42,665 bases of DNA, taken from Lactiplantibacillus daowaiensis. GTDB taxonomy: Bacteria > Bacillota > Bacilli > Lactobacillales > Lactobacillaceae. The stretch is taken from positions 1 through 42,665 of the forward strand of contig NZ_BJDJ01000024.1 in NCBI RefSeq assembly GCF_005405085.1, written 5' to 3'. Every line of letters begins with the position of its first letter. Position 1 is the first letter of the stretch. The translations under genes and the position numbers were made by a program. Below the pieces are notes generated by a model. It searched no databases and was not told the DNA's origin. It was given only the letters and a program-made list of their open reading frames with translations. This document shows, in pieces, positions 24,099-31,762 of this stretch.

Positions 24099-24193
24099 AA
24101 GCCGGGGTGGGACTGAGCATTAGCCTAGCTAGTCAATTAGTCGGTGGGTTGCCGACTGGTTGGCTAGCGTAGCTAAGCGGAAGTCCCAGGCTT
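24099..24193. repeat. Long imperfect intergenic hairpin
   Basis: AAGCC..GGGTGGGACT at 24099-24113 pairs with AGTCCCAGGCTT ending at 24193. Inside, TTAGC (24120-24124) pairs with GCTAA, and AGTCGG pairs with CCGACT. The whole 95-base segment folds on itself. There is no T run at its end and no terminator is needed here because the ccpA terminator precedes it. It may be a small RNA, a mobile hairpin repeat or a leader of the gene at 24252. Confidence 0.6.
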
Positions 24194-24251
24194 GCCGAAC
24201 ACGTTTCAGAAAACCAACGCGCCGCCCAAGAACCCACGAAAGGATGATTCT

Positions 24252-25124
24252 ATGCCAGCATTACCAAAACGCCCCGGCATTGTGCAACTAGGCTTGAAGG
24301 CTGCCGCCGAACCTAGTCAATTAATGAATCGGCTGCAGTATCGGCCGACAACTTTTGAATTTTTTACAAGTGCGGCAGATTTTAAACCCGATGCGTTTAA
24401 ACATTTAAAAAGTGCGATTAATTTTGTTGATGAAAATGTCACGACCGATATCGTGATTCACCATCCGATGAGTTATCATGGCACGCATCTCGATCAATTA
24501 TTAGACCCCAATCGTGAACGCGAAGCTTATGACTTTCTACAAGATTCCACGAATCGCTTGTTACAACTGGCAACGGATCTAGATGTACGTGTTTTGATTC
24601 ATGGCGGCTATGGCGGCGGTGAGAGTGCGAGCTTGATAAAGGAATATCCATCGTTAGCTGAAGCGCGAGCCACTGTCTTTGCCCGGTTAGATGAAATCGT
24701 GCGTCAAGGGAATGGCCATGTCATGATTGAAAATGGGATTACCCCAAGTTTTATGTATGGCGACCCACAATTAGACGAACAAATCATCCAACATCATTTA
24801 CCATTAGTCTGTGATTTAAGTCATGTCTTCATTGGCTTACATGGTGATATGAACTTGACGATGCTAGCGTTGAAACGGCTAAAGCCGTTGATTCAACATT
24901 ATCATTTGGTGGACTCATTGGGCCAAAAACATGATAGTTTGCCATTAGGTGAAGGTCTAATTGATTGGCAACGGGTATTAGGCGAGTTAAATCCGGCAGC
25001 CAGTATGATTTATGAAGTGCCAGATGAGTCTGATAGTACTTGTGCCAATATGTTGCAAAGCTATCATTACTTGCGGAGCTTAGAAACAAAGTTAATTGAA
25101 AGTCGAGGTAGTGCTGATGCCTAA
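24252..25124 (+). CDS. TIM-barrel sugar phosphate isomerase/epimerase-like protein (AP endonuclease 2 superfamily)
   Basis: 290 aa. Barrel strands with probable metal ligands: DIVIHHPMSYHGTH, VLIHGGYGG, VMIENGITPSF (Glu), VCDLSHVFIG (Asp, His), HYHLVDSLGQ (His) and IYEVPDESD (Glu). This is the xylose isomerase-like/endonuclease IV barrel, which covers sugar isomerases, epimerases and nucleases; the substrate cannot be read from sequence. An earlier open start at 24192 overlaps the hairpin; the ATG at 24252 follows AAAGGATG and is chosen. It overlaps the next gene by 8 bases, so the products are coupled. Confidence 0.8.
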   Translation: MPALPKRPGIVQLGLKAAAEPSQLMNRLQYRPTTFEFFTSAADFKPDAFKHLKSAINFVDENVTTDIVIHHPMSYHGTHLDQLLDPNREREAYDFLQDSTNRLLQLATDLDVRVLIHGGYGGGESASLIKEYPSLAEARATVFARLDEIVRQGNGHVMIENGITPSFMYGDPQLDEQIIQHHLPLVCDLSHVFIGLHGDMNLTMLALKRLKPLIQHYHLVDSLGQKHDSLPLGEGLIDWQRVLGELNPAASMIYEVPDESDSTCANMLQSYHYLRSLETKLIESRGSADA

Positions 25125-25437
25125 AGTTGTGGTCCACATTGACGAGGTTGCCAAAGTCGCCATGGCGATGGGCAACGTCCGTAACTTATTGGCGGCATTG
25201 CCAACTAGTAAGGTGATTATCGTTGTCAATGGTCCAGCAGTGACGACCTTGACTTCGGCTGACTGGGCCACATTTATCACTGATAACCCGCAAGTCGAAA
25301 TCGATGCGTGTCACAATGCTTTGATGAGTCATCAACTGGTTGCAACGGACTTAGTGGCTGGTGTTAAAGTCGTCCCAGCTGGCGTTGTGCGGATTGTCGA
25401 ATTAGAAGCACAAGGGTTTAATTATTTGAAACCGTAA
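25117..25437 (+). CDS. DsrE/DsrF-like (sulfur-carrier fold) protein
   Basis: 106 aa. The pattern VVVHIDEVAKVAMAMGNVRN, IIVVNGPAVTTL, EIDACHNALMSH and VPAGVVRIVELEAQGFNYLKP is that of the DsrE/DUF1791 group, small alpha/beta proteins with one central Cys (in ACHNAL). In sulfur oxidisers relatives carry persulfide on such a Cys; in lactobacilli the role is unknown. The ATG at 25117 overlaps the preceding gene's end, after GAGGTAG. An alternative in-frame start at 25096 lacks a ribosome site. Confidence 0.78.
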   Translation: MPKVVVHIDEVAKVAMAMGNVRNLLAALPTSKVIIVVNGPAVTTLTSADWATFITDNPQVEIDACHNALMSHQLVATDLVAGVKVVPAGVVRIVELEAQGFNYLKP

Positions 25438-25453
25438 ATGAAGGGATCGTCAA

Positions 25454-25906
25454 ATGACAGCTCAAATTAAGTTTCAACAGCGCTCACGTGAATTAGTTTG
25501 CGAAAATGATAACAAAAAAACTGAAATCTATAATCAAGTTAAGTTACAAGCGGCCTTGATCGACTTTGGTTTAGTGATGGTCCCATTGGCATATGATTCG
25601 GCTGGCGCTGATTTTTTGTTGACTGATTTTGAAGGCAATCAAATGATCAAAGTACAGTTAAAAGCAAGAATTACCGTCTCTAAAAAGTATGCCGGTAAGC
25701 ACTTGTATATGGCTTTCCCCATGGATAGCAAACAACCAGATCGTGATTGGGTCATTGTAGCCCATGATGAATTAGCCGAGTTGTGGGGAAAAACGGAAAC
25801 GACCGATTACTTGGCAAACGGTGGCTATACAGCCAAAACCGTGCCACAACAATTACAGGCTAAGATTCAAGCCCGGTCAGTATTAGATCACGTCATTCAA
25901 TTATAG
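25454..25906 (+). CDS. Hypothetical protein with a possible PD-(D/E)XK nuclease-like core
   Basis: 150 aa, no signal or membrane segment. GADFLLTDFEGNQMIKVQLKAR at about 53-74 fits the D...(Q/E)xK pattern of restriction-endonuclease-fold proteins: Asp in GADF and QLK replacing the usual E-x-K. After it comes LYMAFPMDSKQPDRDWVIVAHDEL. I do not recognise a named family, and the nuclease reading is pattern-based. ATG after AAGGGATCG, 16 bases beyond the DsrE-like gene, so probably the third gene of the same operon. Confidence 0.55.
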   Translation: MTAQIKFQQRSRELVCENDNKKTEIYNQVKLQAALIDFGLVMVPLAYDSAGADFLLTDFEGNQMIKVQLKARITVSKKYAGKHLYMAFPMDSKQPDRDWVIVAHDELAELWGKTETTDYLANGGYTAKTVPQQLQAKIQARSVLDHVIQL

Positions 25907-25918
25907 GTAGGTTGTAAT

Positions 25919-26017
25919 CGACAGTCTTTGAAGATAGCGTTCAGCATAAAGAAGCCTATGGCGTAATTATCGGGTACTGTATACACTATCCAGGTGAAAT
26001 GACGCGGCTTAAATCGT
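25919..26017 (+). pseudogene. Possible short remnant of a lost gene (no start codon)
   Basis: After a TAA at about 25916-25918 a frame stays open through SVQHKEAYGVIIGYCIHYPGEM. The GYxxHYPGE-like segment recalls a strand of GNAT acetyltransferases. There is no start codon or ribosome site, and downstream the frame only overlaps yebC out of phase. This may be chance. The rest of the 25907-26117 gap holds only the yebC promoter. Confidence 0.25.
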
Positions 26018-26034
26018 GTTTCCGGTTCCAAACC

Positions 26035-26063
26035 TTGAATTTAGCTGGTTTATTTGGTAAGAT
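26035..26063 (+). promoter_or_regulatory. yebC promoter
   Basis: TTGAAT (26035-26040) and TAAGAT (26058-26063), 17 bases apart, 55 bases before the start. Confidence 0.65.
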
Positions 26064-26117
26064 ACTAACCGTATGTTTAATCATAAATCGAATAAATAAA
26101 AGAAAAGAGGAGTCACA

Positions 26118-26846
26118 ATGTCAGGACATTCAAAATGGCATAACATTCAAGGACGTAAAAACGCCCAAGATGCTAAACGTGGGAAGATTTTCCAAAAAAT
26201 CTCTCGTGAACTTTATATGGCTGTAAAAGCTGGGGGTCCTGATCCAGATTCTAACGCGAACTTGCGCTTAATCATGGATAAGGCCAAAGCTGCCAACATG
26301 CCTAAAGACAATATTAAACGGGCGGTTGATAAAGGTAGTGGCTCCGGTGCGGAAAACTACGAAGAAGTTACCTACGAAGGCTACGGCCCTGGTGGTATCG
26401 CCGTTCTGGTTCACGCATTGACTGACAACAAGAACCGGACTGCTGCTGCAGTTCGTTCAGCCTTCACGCATCATGGCGGCGCTTTAGCTGCAACTGGTGC
26501 GGTTAGTTACATGTTTGAACGGAAGGGTTACATCGTGATTGCTCGTGAAGATTTAGATACGGACGAAGATACGATGTTAATGGATGTTTTGGATGCTGGT
26601 GGCGATGATTTACAAGCTAGCGACGAAGCATTCGAAATCTATACTGATCCTAAGCAATTAGCTGAAGTTCGGGATGCGTTACAAGAAAAAGGGTATACTT
26701 TGGCAACTGCTGAATTAACCATGATTCCTGAAAACTTGACCGATGTTCCAGCTGACAAGGTTGAAAAGTTACAACACATGCTTGAAGAATTAGAAGATAA
26801 CGACGACGTATCTGAAGTATACGAAGCTGCTAACTTCCCAGACTAA
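26118..26846 (+). CDS. YebC/PmpR family protein (translation factor and regulator)
   Basis: 242 aa. [30 protein letters not shown] at the N terminus, [25 protein letters not shown] central region and [21 protein letters not shown] are the family signature; the acidic C-terminal domain ends with [17 protein letters not shown]. YebC members have been described as transcription regulators and, more recently, as factors that help ribosomes through proline stretches. ATG after AGAGGAGT. Single-gene unit with its own promoter and terminator. Confidence 0.95.
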   Translation: MSGHSKWHNIQGRKNAQDAKRGKIFQKISRELYMAVKAGGPDPDSNANLRLIMDKAKAANMPKDNIKRAVDKGSGSGAENYEEVTYEGYGPGGIAVLVHALTDNKNRTAAAVRSAFTHHGGALAATGAVSYMFERKGYIVIAREDLDTDEDTMLMDVLDAGGDDLQASDEAFEIYTDPKQLAEVRDALQEKGYTLATAELTMIPENLTDVPADKVEKLQHMLEELEDNDDVSEVYEAANFPD

Positions 26847-26859
26847 TAAAGCGGTTATG

Positions 26860-26907
26860 AACGATTACTGTGACGCCCATTTGGGGTGTGATGGTAATCG
26901 TTTTTTT
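26860..26907 (+). terminator. yebC terminator
   Basis: AACGATTAC (26860-26868) pairs with GTAATCGTT (26894-26902), inner ACGCCC/GGGGT, followed by Ts. Confidence 0.88.
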
Positions 26908-27010
26908 ATTATCTAAGTTAATTATTACTAATAAATCGTGTTCTAGCTGGTGTCTGATGCGGGGGTTTGCTAAAATTAGGGCAGTAATCGTGCGAAGGGA
27001 CGGATAATGA

Positions 27011-27931
27011 ATGAATAAAGTAACCGTATTAGGAAGTTTAAATGTTGATACGATTTTGCGGTTCAAACGGTTTCCAAAACCGGGCGAAACCTTGCCGCTA
27101 ACCGGTAAAAGTATTGCTGGTGGTGGTAAGGGTGCCAATCAAGCCATCGCAGCAGCTCGGGCTGGTGCCCAGACGGCATTTATTGGCAAAGTTGGTCAAG
27201 ACCAAGAAGGCGACTTCATGGTAAAGCAATTAACTGACAGCCAAGTTGATGACCAGTTTGTTGCCCATAGTGATCAAGCGGCGACCGGGTCAGCATTTAT
27301 TTTGCTAGATAGTAGTAGTGAAAACCGGATCTTAATTGATGGTGGTACGAATCAACAAGTCACAGCTGCCGATGTTGACGCAGCACAAAGCGCGATTGCG
27401 GCGAGCGATTTTTTGATTGCGCAATTTGAAACCCCAATTGCAGCGACGACCCACGGCTTTGAACTGGCACATGCTGCTGGCAAACGGACGATTTTAAACC
27501 CAGCGCCTGCAACTGCGGCAGTGCCAGCGGATTTATTAGCATTAACTGATTTAATCGTGCCAAACGAAACGGAAACGGAAACTTTAACGGGTGTTCATAT
27601 TACAGATGAACATTCCATGATTAAGGCGGCTGAAAAATTACAAGCACAAGGCATTAGCACCATCATCATTACGGTTGGTAGTAAGGGTGCTTTTTGGATG
27701 CGCGAAACTGACCATGGCTTTGTGCCAGCTTATAAAGTAAACGCGGTTGATACGACTGCGGCTGGTGACACCTTTATTGGGGCGTTGAGTTCTGTGTTGC
27801 ACCCAGACTTTAGCAATTTAGCTGAAGCAGTGCGGCTAGCTAATCGGGCGTCATCATTAGCAGTACAACAATTAGGGGCCCAACCATCGATTCCAACTAA
27901 GGCTGAAATTATCGCGGCTGAGCGCGCCTAG
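27011..27931 (+). CDS. rbsK: Ribokinase (PfkB family)
   Basis: Phosphorylates ribose to ribose 5-phosphate with ATP. 306 aa. PfkB signatures: GSLNVDTILRFKRFPKPGET near the start, GGGKGANQAIAAARAGA, NPAPAT, PNETETETLTG, and the catalytic DTTAAGDTFIGAL near residue 250. The exact sugar is assigned by similarity of the sugar-site region and length; other PfkB sugar kinases are possible. No transporter or isomerase for ribose is nearby. ATG at 27011 follows GAAGGGA; a -10 of the extended type (TGC-TAAAAT, 26968-26976) lies upstream. Confidence 0.88.
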   Translation: MNKVTVLGSLNVDTILRFKRFPKPGETLPLTGKSIAGGGKGANQAIAAARAGAQTAFIGKVGQDQEGDFMVKQLTDSQVDDQFVAHSDQAATGSAFILLDSSSENRILIDGGTNQQVTAADVDAAQSAIAASDFLIAQFETPIAATTHGFELAHAAGKRTILNPAPATAAVPADLLALTDLIVPNETETETLTGVHITDEHSMIKAAEKLQAQGISTIIITVGSKGAFWMRETDHGFVPAYKVNAVDTTAAGDTFIGALSSVLHPDFSNLAEAVRLANRASSLAVQQLGAQPSIPTKAEIIAAERA

Positions 27932-27956
27932 ACGCAATTTAATTTAGAATATGTGT

Positions 27957-27997
27957 GCACCACCTTTAATTTATTTTTTTAAAGGTGGTGCTTTTTT
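27957..27997 (+). terminator. rbsK terminator
   Basis: GCACCACCTTTAA (from 27957) pairs with TTAAAGGTGGTGC (to 27991), then TTTTTT. Confidence 0.93.
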
Positions 27998-28053
27998 AGT
28001 CCAAATTTTAGTTGGCTGCGGAGCTGCTGGTTGAAAGGGGGGAATAGGAACTC

Positions 28054-29025
28054 GTGACAGTTGAACAACAGTTACAAACGATTATTCAGGCAGCCATTGA
28101 GGCGCAGGCAAGTGATATTTATTGGTTGCCAGCAACGACTGACTATCAAATCATGATGCAAAGTGCCGGACAATTGACGACGATACAAACTGTTTCGACG
28201 ACGATTGGTCAGCAGCTGATCAATCACATTAAGTATCGCAGTAATATGGCGATTAGTGATCATCGCCGACCGCAACTAGGGGCGATGACGTTGAACATGC
28301 AAGCTGAAACGTTAAACGTGCGTATCTCTAGTGTGGGCGACTTTTTAGGACGTGAATCACTCGTGTTACGGTTGCTGTATCAAGATAATCCGACTAAATT
28401 GCAATACTTGATCCCACAACAGCGGACTAGATTGGCCCAAGCCTTACAAGGTAGTGGACTAGTCTTGTTCTCGGGGCCAATGGGATCAGGTAAAACGACG
28501 ACGATGTATGACTTAGTACGGCAATTTGGTGGACAAAAAGTGGTCATGACGATTGAAGATCCAGTTGAAATTTATGAACCACGGTTTTTGCAACTGCAAG
28601 TTAATCCAACGGCTCAGATGACCTACGCAGATTTACTAAAAGTTGGGTTACGACATCATCCTGAAATCTTCATTATTGGTGAGATTCGTGATGCCGAGAC
28701 CGCCCAAATTGCCGTTCAAGCGGCGCTAAGCGGTCATCTAGTTCTCAGCACCATCCATGCCCGTGGCGTGTATGGCGTTAGCCCCCGCCTACAACAATTA
28801 GGCGTGGATGCGTTGACGTTGCAACAAGCGTTGGCGGCTGTCAGTTATCAGCGGCTGGTGACGTTGACAGATGCTAGCCAAGCGACATTATTTGATATCG
28901 TGACTGATCCCGCTGAGTTGGTTACCCCAACGGGGCAGTTAATGACGACAGAATGGAGTGAATTAATTGAATCCCAAAGCTTATTGGGCCGCCTTAGTGC
29001 GCGCGTGGCCGCTAGTCTCCAATGA
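28054..29025 (+). CDS. comGA: ComGA, competence pseudopilus assembly ATPase
   Basis: GspE/PilB-type secretion ATPase that powers assembly of the DNA-uptake pseudopilus at the membrane. 323 aa. Walker A is GPMGSGKTTT (141-150), an Asp box is TIEDPVEIYE, Walker B is IFIIGEIRDAET (205-216) and a His box is LSTIHARG. The N-terminal domain is short, as in ComGA proteins. It starts with GTG; AGGGGGG at 28036-28042 is the likely ribosome site. It heads a seven-gene operon. No ComX/sigma-H box was identified upstream, and the 60-base gap has no obvious vegetative promoter. Confidence 0.95.
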   Translation: MTVEQQLQTIIQAAIEAQASDIYWLPATTDYQIMMQSAGQLTTIQTVSTTIGQQLINHIKYRSNMAISDHRRPQLGAMTLNMQAETLNVRISSVGDFLGRESLVLRLLYQDNPTKLQYLIPQQRTRLAQALQGSGLVLFSGPMGSGKTTTMYDLVRQFGGQKVVMTIEDPVEIYEPRFLQLQVNPTAQMTYADLLKVGLRHHPEIFIIGEIRDAETAQIAVQAALSGHLVLSTIHARGVYGVSPRLQQLGVDALTLQQALAAVSYQRLVTLTDASQATLFDIVTDPAELVTPTGQLMTTEWSELIESQSLLGRLSARVAASLQ

Positions 29026-30016
29026 GACCCAGCGACTCACGATTAAACAACAGGCGTTTTTATTTGAAACTTTAGCGGATCTAATTAATAACGGTTTTTC
29101 ATTGCAAGCGGCGATGCGGTTTGTGGTCGATGTTCAGGGCCGCCAATTTAAATTATTGGCCCCGGTGATTACAAGCTTAGCCAATGGGGCCAGTTTAGCG
29201 GCGGCTTTACAAGATTATGTGGCGATTGATTTGTACTATCAATTGTTAATTGCTGAAGAACATGGTGAACTAACGACGACGTTAATTCAAGCTGGTCAGC
29301 TCATGCGAACCAAAGCGACGCAGCAACAACAGATACGTCGGTTGTTACAGTATCCAATGGTTTTACTGGTCTTACTAGTTGGCACCTTAGTAATGGTCAA
29401 AACAGCGATTTTACCTAACTTTGACCAAGCTTTGACGGCCCCTGCGCAATCGATGTCTTGGCAACTGATCTTAGGTAGCTTAGCGACCATTATCGGGCTA
29501 GGTGGGTTGCTAGTTGGCGGGCAATTGAAACGATTACCAGTTCGCGAACGGTACCAATATTTAGTTCGTTGGCCGATTGTTGGGGCGTTAATACGCACTT
29601 ATTGTGGCTATTACTTGGCATTAAATGCCGGCATGCTGTTGTCAGGTGGGCTCGGCTTGCGTGCGATTTGTGAGGTGAGTCGTCATTTTCACGTGCAGTC
29701 GTTAATTCAACAACAAGGGGTTGCCGTTGAACAAGCTTTGATGAATGGTCAAGCATTGCCTGAAATTATTCGTGATGATCGTTTATTACCAAATGAGTTG
29801 GCAGTCTTAGTCGGTAAGCAGAGTCCGACGTCTCAGCTCAGTAAAGAATTGATTTATTTTGCTACTTTGCAGTATGACCGACTAGTCCGCGATTTGAATC
29901 GCCTGATTAGTTGGATTCAACCGCTGATGTTCATGATTATTGCAATTGTGATTGTCGGCACGTATCTGAGTATTTTGTTACCGATGTATCATTCAATGGG
30001 GGAATTAGTAAAATGA
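28967..30016 (+). CDS. comGB: ComGB, pseudopilus inner-membrane platform protein
   Basis: GspF/PilC-type membrane protein of 349 aa. Two homologous halves each carry the FETLADLINNGFSLQAAMRF and YYLALNAGMLLSGGLGLRAICE patterns. Membrane spans lie at about 125-150 (VLLVLLVGTLVMVKTAI), 165-187 (LILGSLATIIGLGGLLVGG) and the C-terminus (MFMIIAIVIVGTYLSILLPMY). The TTG at 28967 follows GGAGTG at 7 bases and overlaps comGA by 59 bases, consistent with tight coupling. Confidence 0.92.
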   Translation: MNPKAYWAALVRAWPLVSNETQRLTIKQQAFLFETLADLINNGFSLQAAMRFVVDVQGRQFKLLAPVITSLANGASLAAALQDYVAIDLYYQLLIAEEHGELTTTLIQAGQLMRTKATQQQQIRRLLQYPMVLLVLLVGTLVMVKTAILPNFDQALTAPAQSMSWQLILGSLATIIGLGGLLVGGQLKRLPVRERYQYLVRWPIVGALIRTYCGYYLALNAGMLLSGGLGLRAICEVSRHFHVQSLIQQQGVAVEQALMNGQALPEIIRDDRLLPNELAVLVGKQSPTSQLSKELIYFATLQYDRLVRDLNRLISWIQPLMFMIIAIVIVGTYLSILLPMYHSMGELVK

Positions 30017-30372
30017 TAAAAATGAAACGACTGTTAAAGCGCACTGCCGCACCGCGTAAAGGATTTACGCTGATTGAAATGGTGATTGTGTTGGCGATCA
30101 TTGCGTTGTTGATGTTAATTATTGTGCCTAATTTAAATAATCAGCGTGAGAGTGCTGGAAAGCGCCAAAAAGAAGCCTTAACACAAGTAGTTGAAAACCA
30201 AGCAGAAATGTATGCTAATGACAATGACATTAAAAATAGTGATTGGAAAGAACAAATTACCTTTGAAAAATTGGAACATGATGGCTATTTGAACAAGAAA
30301 CAAATTGAGAAGGCTAAGAAACAAGATATTAAGATTCCGGAGAAAGCGGTCGTTGGCTCAAAACGTGCGTAA
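30013..30372 (+). CDS. comGC: ComGC, major pseudopilin
   Basis: 119 aa. A class III prepilin signal reads RKGFTLIEMVIVLAIIALL: cleavage expected between G17 and F18, with the conserved Glu22 at mature position +5. The hydrophobic helix is followed by a soluble domain with NQRESAGKRQKEALTQVVENQAEMY, typical of ComGC. ATG at 30013 overlaps the comGB stop (ATGA) after GGGGGAA. The prepilin peptidase ComC that would process it is not in this window. Confidence 0.94.
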   Translation: MIKMKRLLKRTAAPRKGFTLIEMVIVLAIIALLMLIIVPNLNNQRESAGKRQKEALTQVVENQAEMYANDNDIKNSDWKEQITFEKLEHDGYLNKKQIEKAKKQDIKIPEKAVVGSKRA

Positions 30373-30835
30373 AGGTTTTACGTTGCTAGAAAGTAGTGTT
30401 GTTTTGGTACTGCTGGGTAGTATGTTATTAATCAGTATGTATCAATTTCCATCAAGACAGCAACAAATTACCAATGAGAAAATGTTTTGGGAACAATTTA
30501 ATGTGCTATGGCACCAGAGTATTTATCAGGCCAGTTCAAAGCACGAAGCGTGGTGGGTGATGTTTGATCAGGCAACTGGGAACCAACCAGCTAAGGTCTC
30601 TTTTATTAGAGCAAAGCCATGGCATAAGTCTGAAGACATCAGAATAACCTTACCAGTACCGAAAACAATTGATTATAAAAGGACCACTGCAACTAGAGGT
30701 AGGATCGCGATTAGTCCGACTGGTCATCCGCGTCCAAGTAAGACTATTTTCGTTTCTACTTTGAAAAAGGAGACGATTACAATCACAACATTAATGGGAT
30801 GGGGTGCTTATCATACGACTGTTACAAAAAAGTAA
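30353..30835 (+). CDS. comGD: ComGD, minor pseudopilin
   Basis: 160 aa from TTG at 30353 (GGAG lies 10 bases upstream); the frame is open further upstream but overlaps comGC without a site. Prepilin signal RKGFTLLESSVVLVLLGSMLL with Gly8 before the cleavage and Glu13 at +5. The remaining sequence has the FxxFxxLWHQSIYQA pattern seen in ComGD. It overlaps comGC by 20 bases. The position of the start codon is less certain than the frame. Confidence 0.85.
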   Translation: MAQNVRKGFTLLESSVVLVLLGSMLLISMYQFPSRQQQITNEKMFWEQFNVLWHQSIYQASSKHEAWWVMFDQATGNQPAKVSFIRAKPWHKSEDIRITLPVPKTIDYKRTTATRGRIAISPTGHPRPSKTIFVSTLKKETITITTLMGWGAYHTTVTKK

Positions 30836-31040
30836 GCCGGGTTTTATTATGGCTGAAACGACGATCGCGTTAACTTTGTTAGTCGGGACGGTCGTTTTCT
30901 GGGGGAGCTTTGAAGTCTTTATGCAAACCCACGAGAGGGCGGCGATTCGACAAATCCAAGTTGCAAGGCAGCACTATGAACAGCAACAACTTAAACAACA
31001 TACTTTCAAAGCTAAAATGGTCGGTAAACATGCGGCATAG
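30804..31040 (+). CDS. comGE: ComGE-like minor pseudopilin
   Basis: 78 aa. Position in the operon and the prepilin-type start KPGFIMAETTIALTLLVGTVVF (Gly13 before Phe14, Glu18 at +5) identify it. The GTG at 30804 is needed to include this signal; the later ATG at 30849 would remove it. It overlaps comGD by 32 bases. Weakly conserved family, so the name relies on position. Confidence 0.78.
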   Translation: MLIIRLLQKSKPGFIMAETTIALTLLVGTVVFWGSFEVFMQTHERAAIRQIQVARQHYEQQQLKQHTFKAKMVGKHAA

Positions 31041-31449
31041 GCGACCTGGTTTTACGTTGATTGAAGTCGTTTTGGCATTGAGTGTGTTATTGATCGTTGG
31101 TAGCGTGATCCTGCAAGGTGAAACGAGTATTTTGAAACGGTCTAAGCAACCTATTCCAGAAGTTGAGTGGTATTTGATGTTGCATGAACTGGAGAATCCA
31201 GAGCATCAATTCGTTGTTGAACCGACAAAGTCAGTAACTAATATTTATGCTAAAGGAAAGGTCTTCTACCTTAATGTGAGTAAAAAGCACGATTTAAGAT
31301 TATTTGGTCTTCAAGGTGGTTATATTGTGTTAATGAATAACATTGCTGAATATCATCTGGATAAAGACTTGAATTTATCAGTAAAGACGTTAAAAGATCA
31401 GTGGTTTAAGTCAAGGTTACTCTTACCAAAAAAGGCGGTTACCAAATGA
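31030..31449 (+). CDS. comGF: ComGF-like minor pseudopilin
   Basis: 139 aa from ATG at 31030, overlapping comGE by 11 bases. A prepilin-like start RRPGFTLIEVVLALSVLLIVGSVIL has Gly7 before Phe8 and Glu12 at +5. The C-terminal region YAKGKVFYLNVSKKHDLRLFGLQGGYIVLMNNI fits ComGF proteins. The ribosome site is weak, consistent with translational coupling. Confidence 0.82.
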   Translation: MRHRRPGFTLIEVVLALSVLLIVGSVILQGETSILKRSKQPIPEVEWYLMLHELENPEHQFVVEPTKSVTNIYAKGKVFYLNVSKKHDLRLFGLQGGYIVLMNNIAEYHLDKDLNLSVKTLKDQWFKSRLLLPKKAVTK

Positions 31450-31706
31450 AAAAACGACGTGGCACGATTTTATTATCGGTCCTAAGTTTCATCCTAATTT
31501 TCAGTGCCTTTGAAACTTATCGTTATTTGAATTACGTTCAACGCCAGCAAGTTTATCACGCTTTGATTTATGACTATCAACATCCAGCGGCCATGCCTGT
31601 GCAAAAAAGCACAAAGTCTCATCGGCAAGATTCAAAGAAATCAAGCAACTCATCACGAGGTAAAGATAGCGTTTCCGCGCATCGTCAGGGCTCCCGCTTG
31701 AATTAG
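31446..31706 (+). CDS. comGG: ComGG-like protein, last gene of the comG operon
   Basis: 86 aa. A basic start (KKRRG), one membrane helix (TILLSVLSFILIFSAFETYRY) and a Ser/Lys/Arg-rich tail. There is no full prepilin motif (no GF...E), but position and topology match ComGG, which is poorly conserved and often lacks it. The ATG overlaps the comGF stop (ATGA at 31446-31449). Confidence 0.72.
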   Translation: MKKRRGTILLSVLSFILIFSAFETYRYLNYVQRQQVYHALIYDYQHPAAMPVQKSTKSHRQDSKKSSNSSRGKDSVSAHRQGSRLN

Positions 31707-31762
31707 TTTCTGAAAATCGTTAAGATTGACAGGTACTAAAGTTTTTTGAAGAGGTGAGCATT

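Noticed and set aside
24192..24251. Longer N-terminus for the TIM-barrel protein
   Set aside because: The first 20 codons run out of the 3' arm of the long hairpin, lack a ribosome site, and the internal ATG at 24252 has one.
24252..25906. Defence or toxin-antitoxin system in the three-gene cluster
   Set aside because: The nuclease-like pattern alone is weak, there is no methylase, helicase or small antitoxin partner, and base use is like the neighbours.
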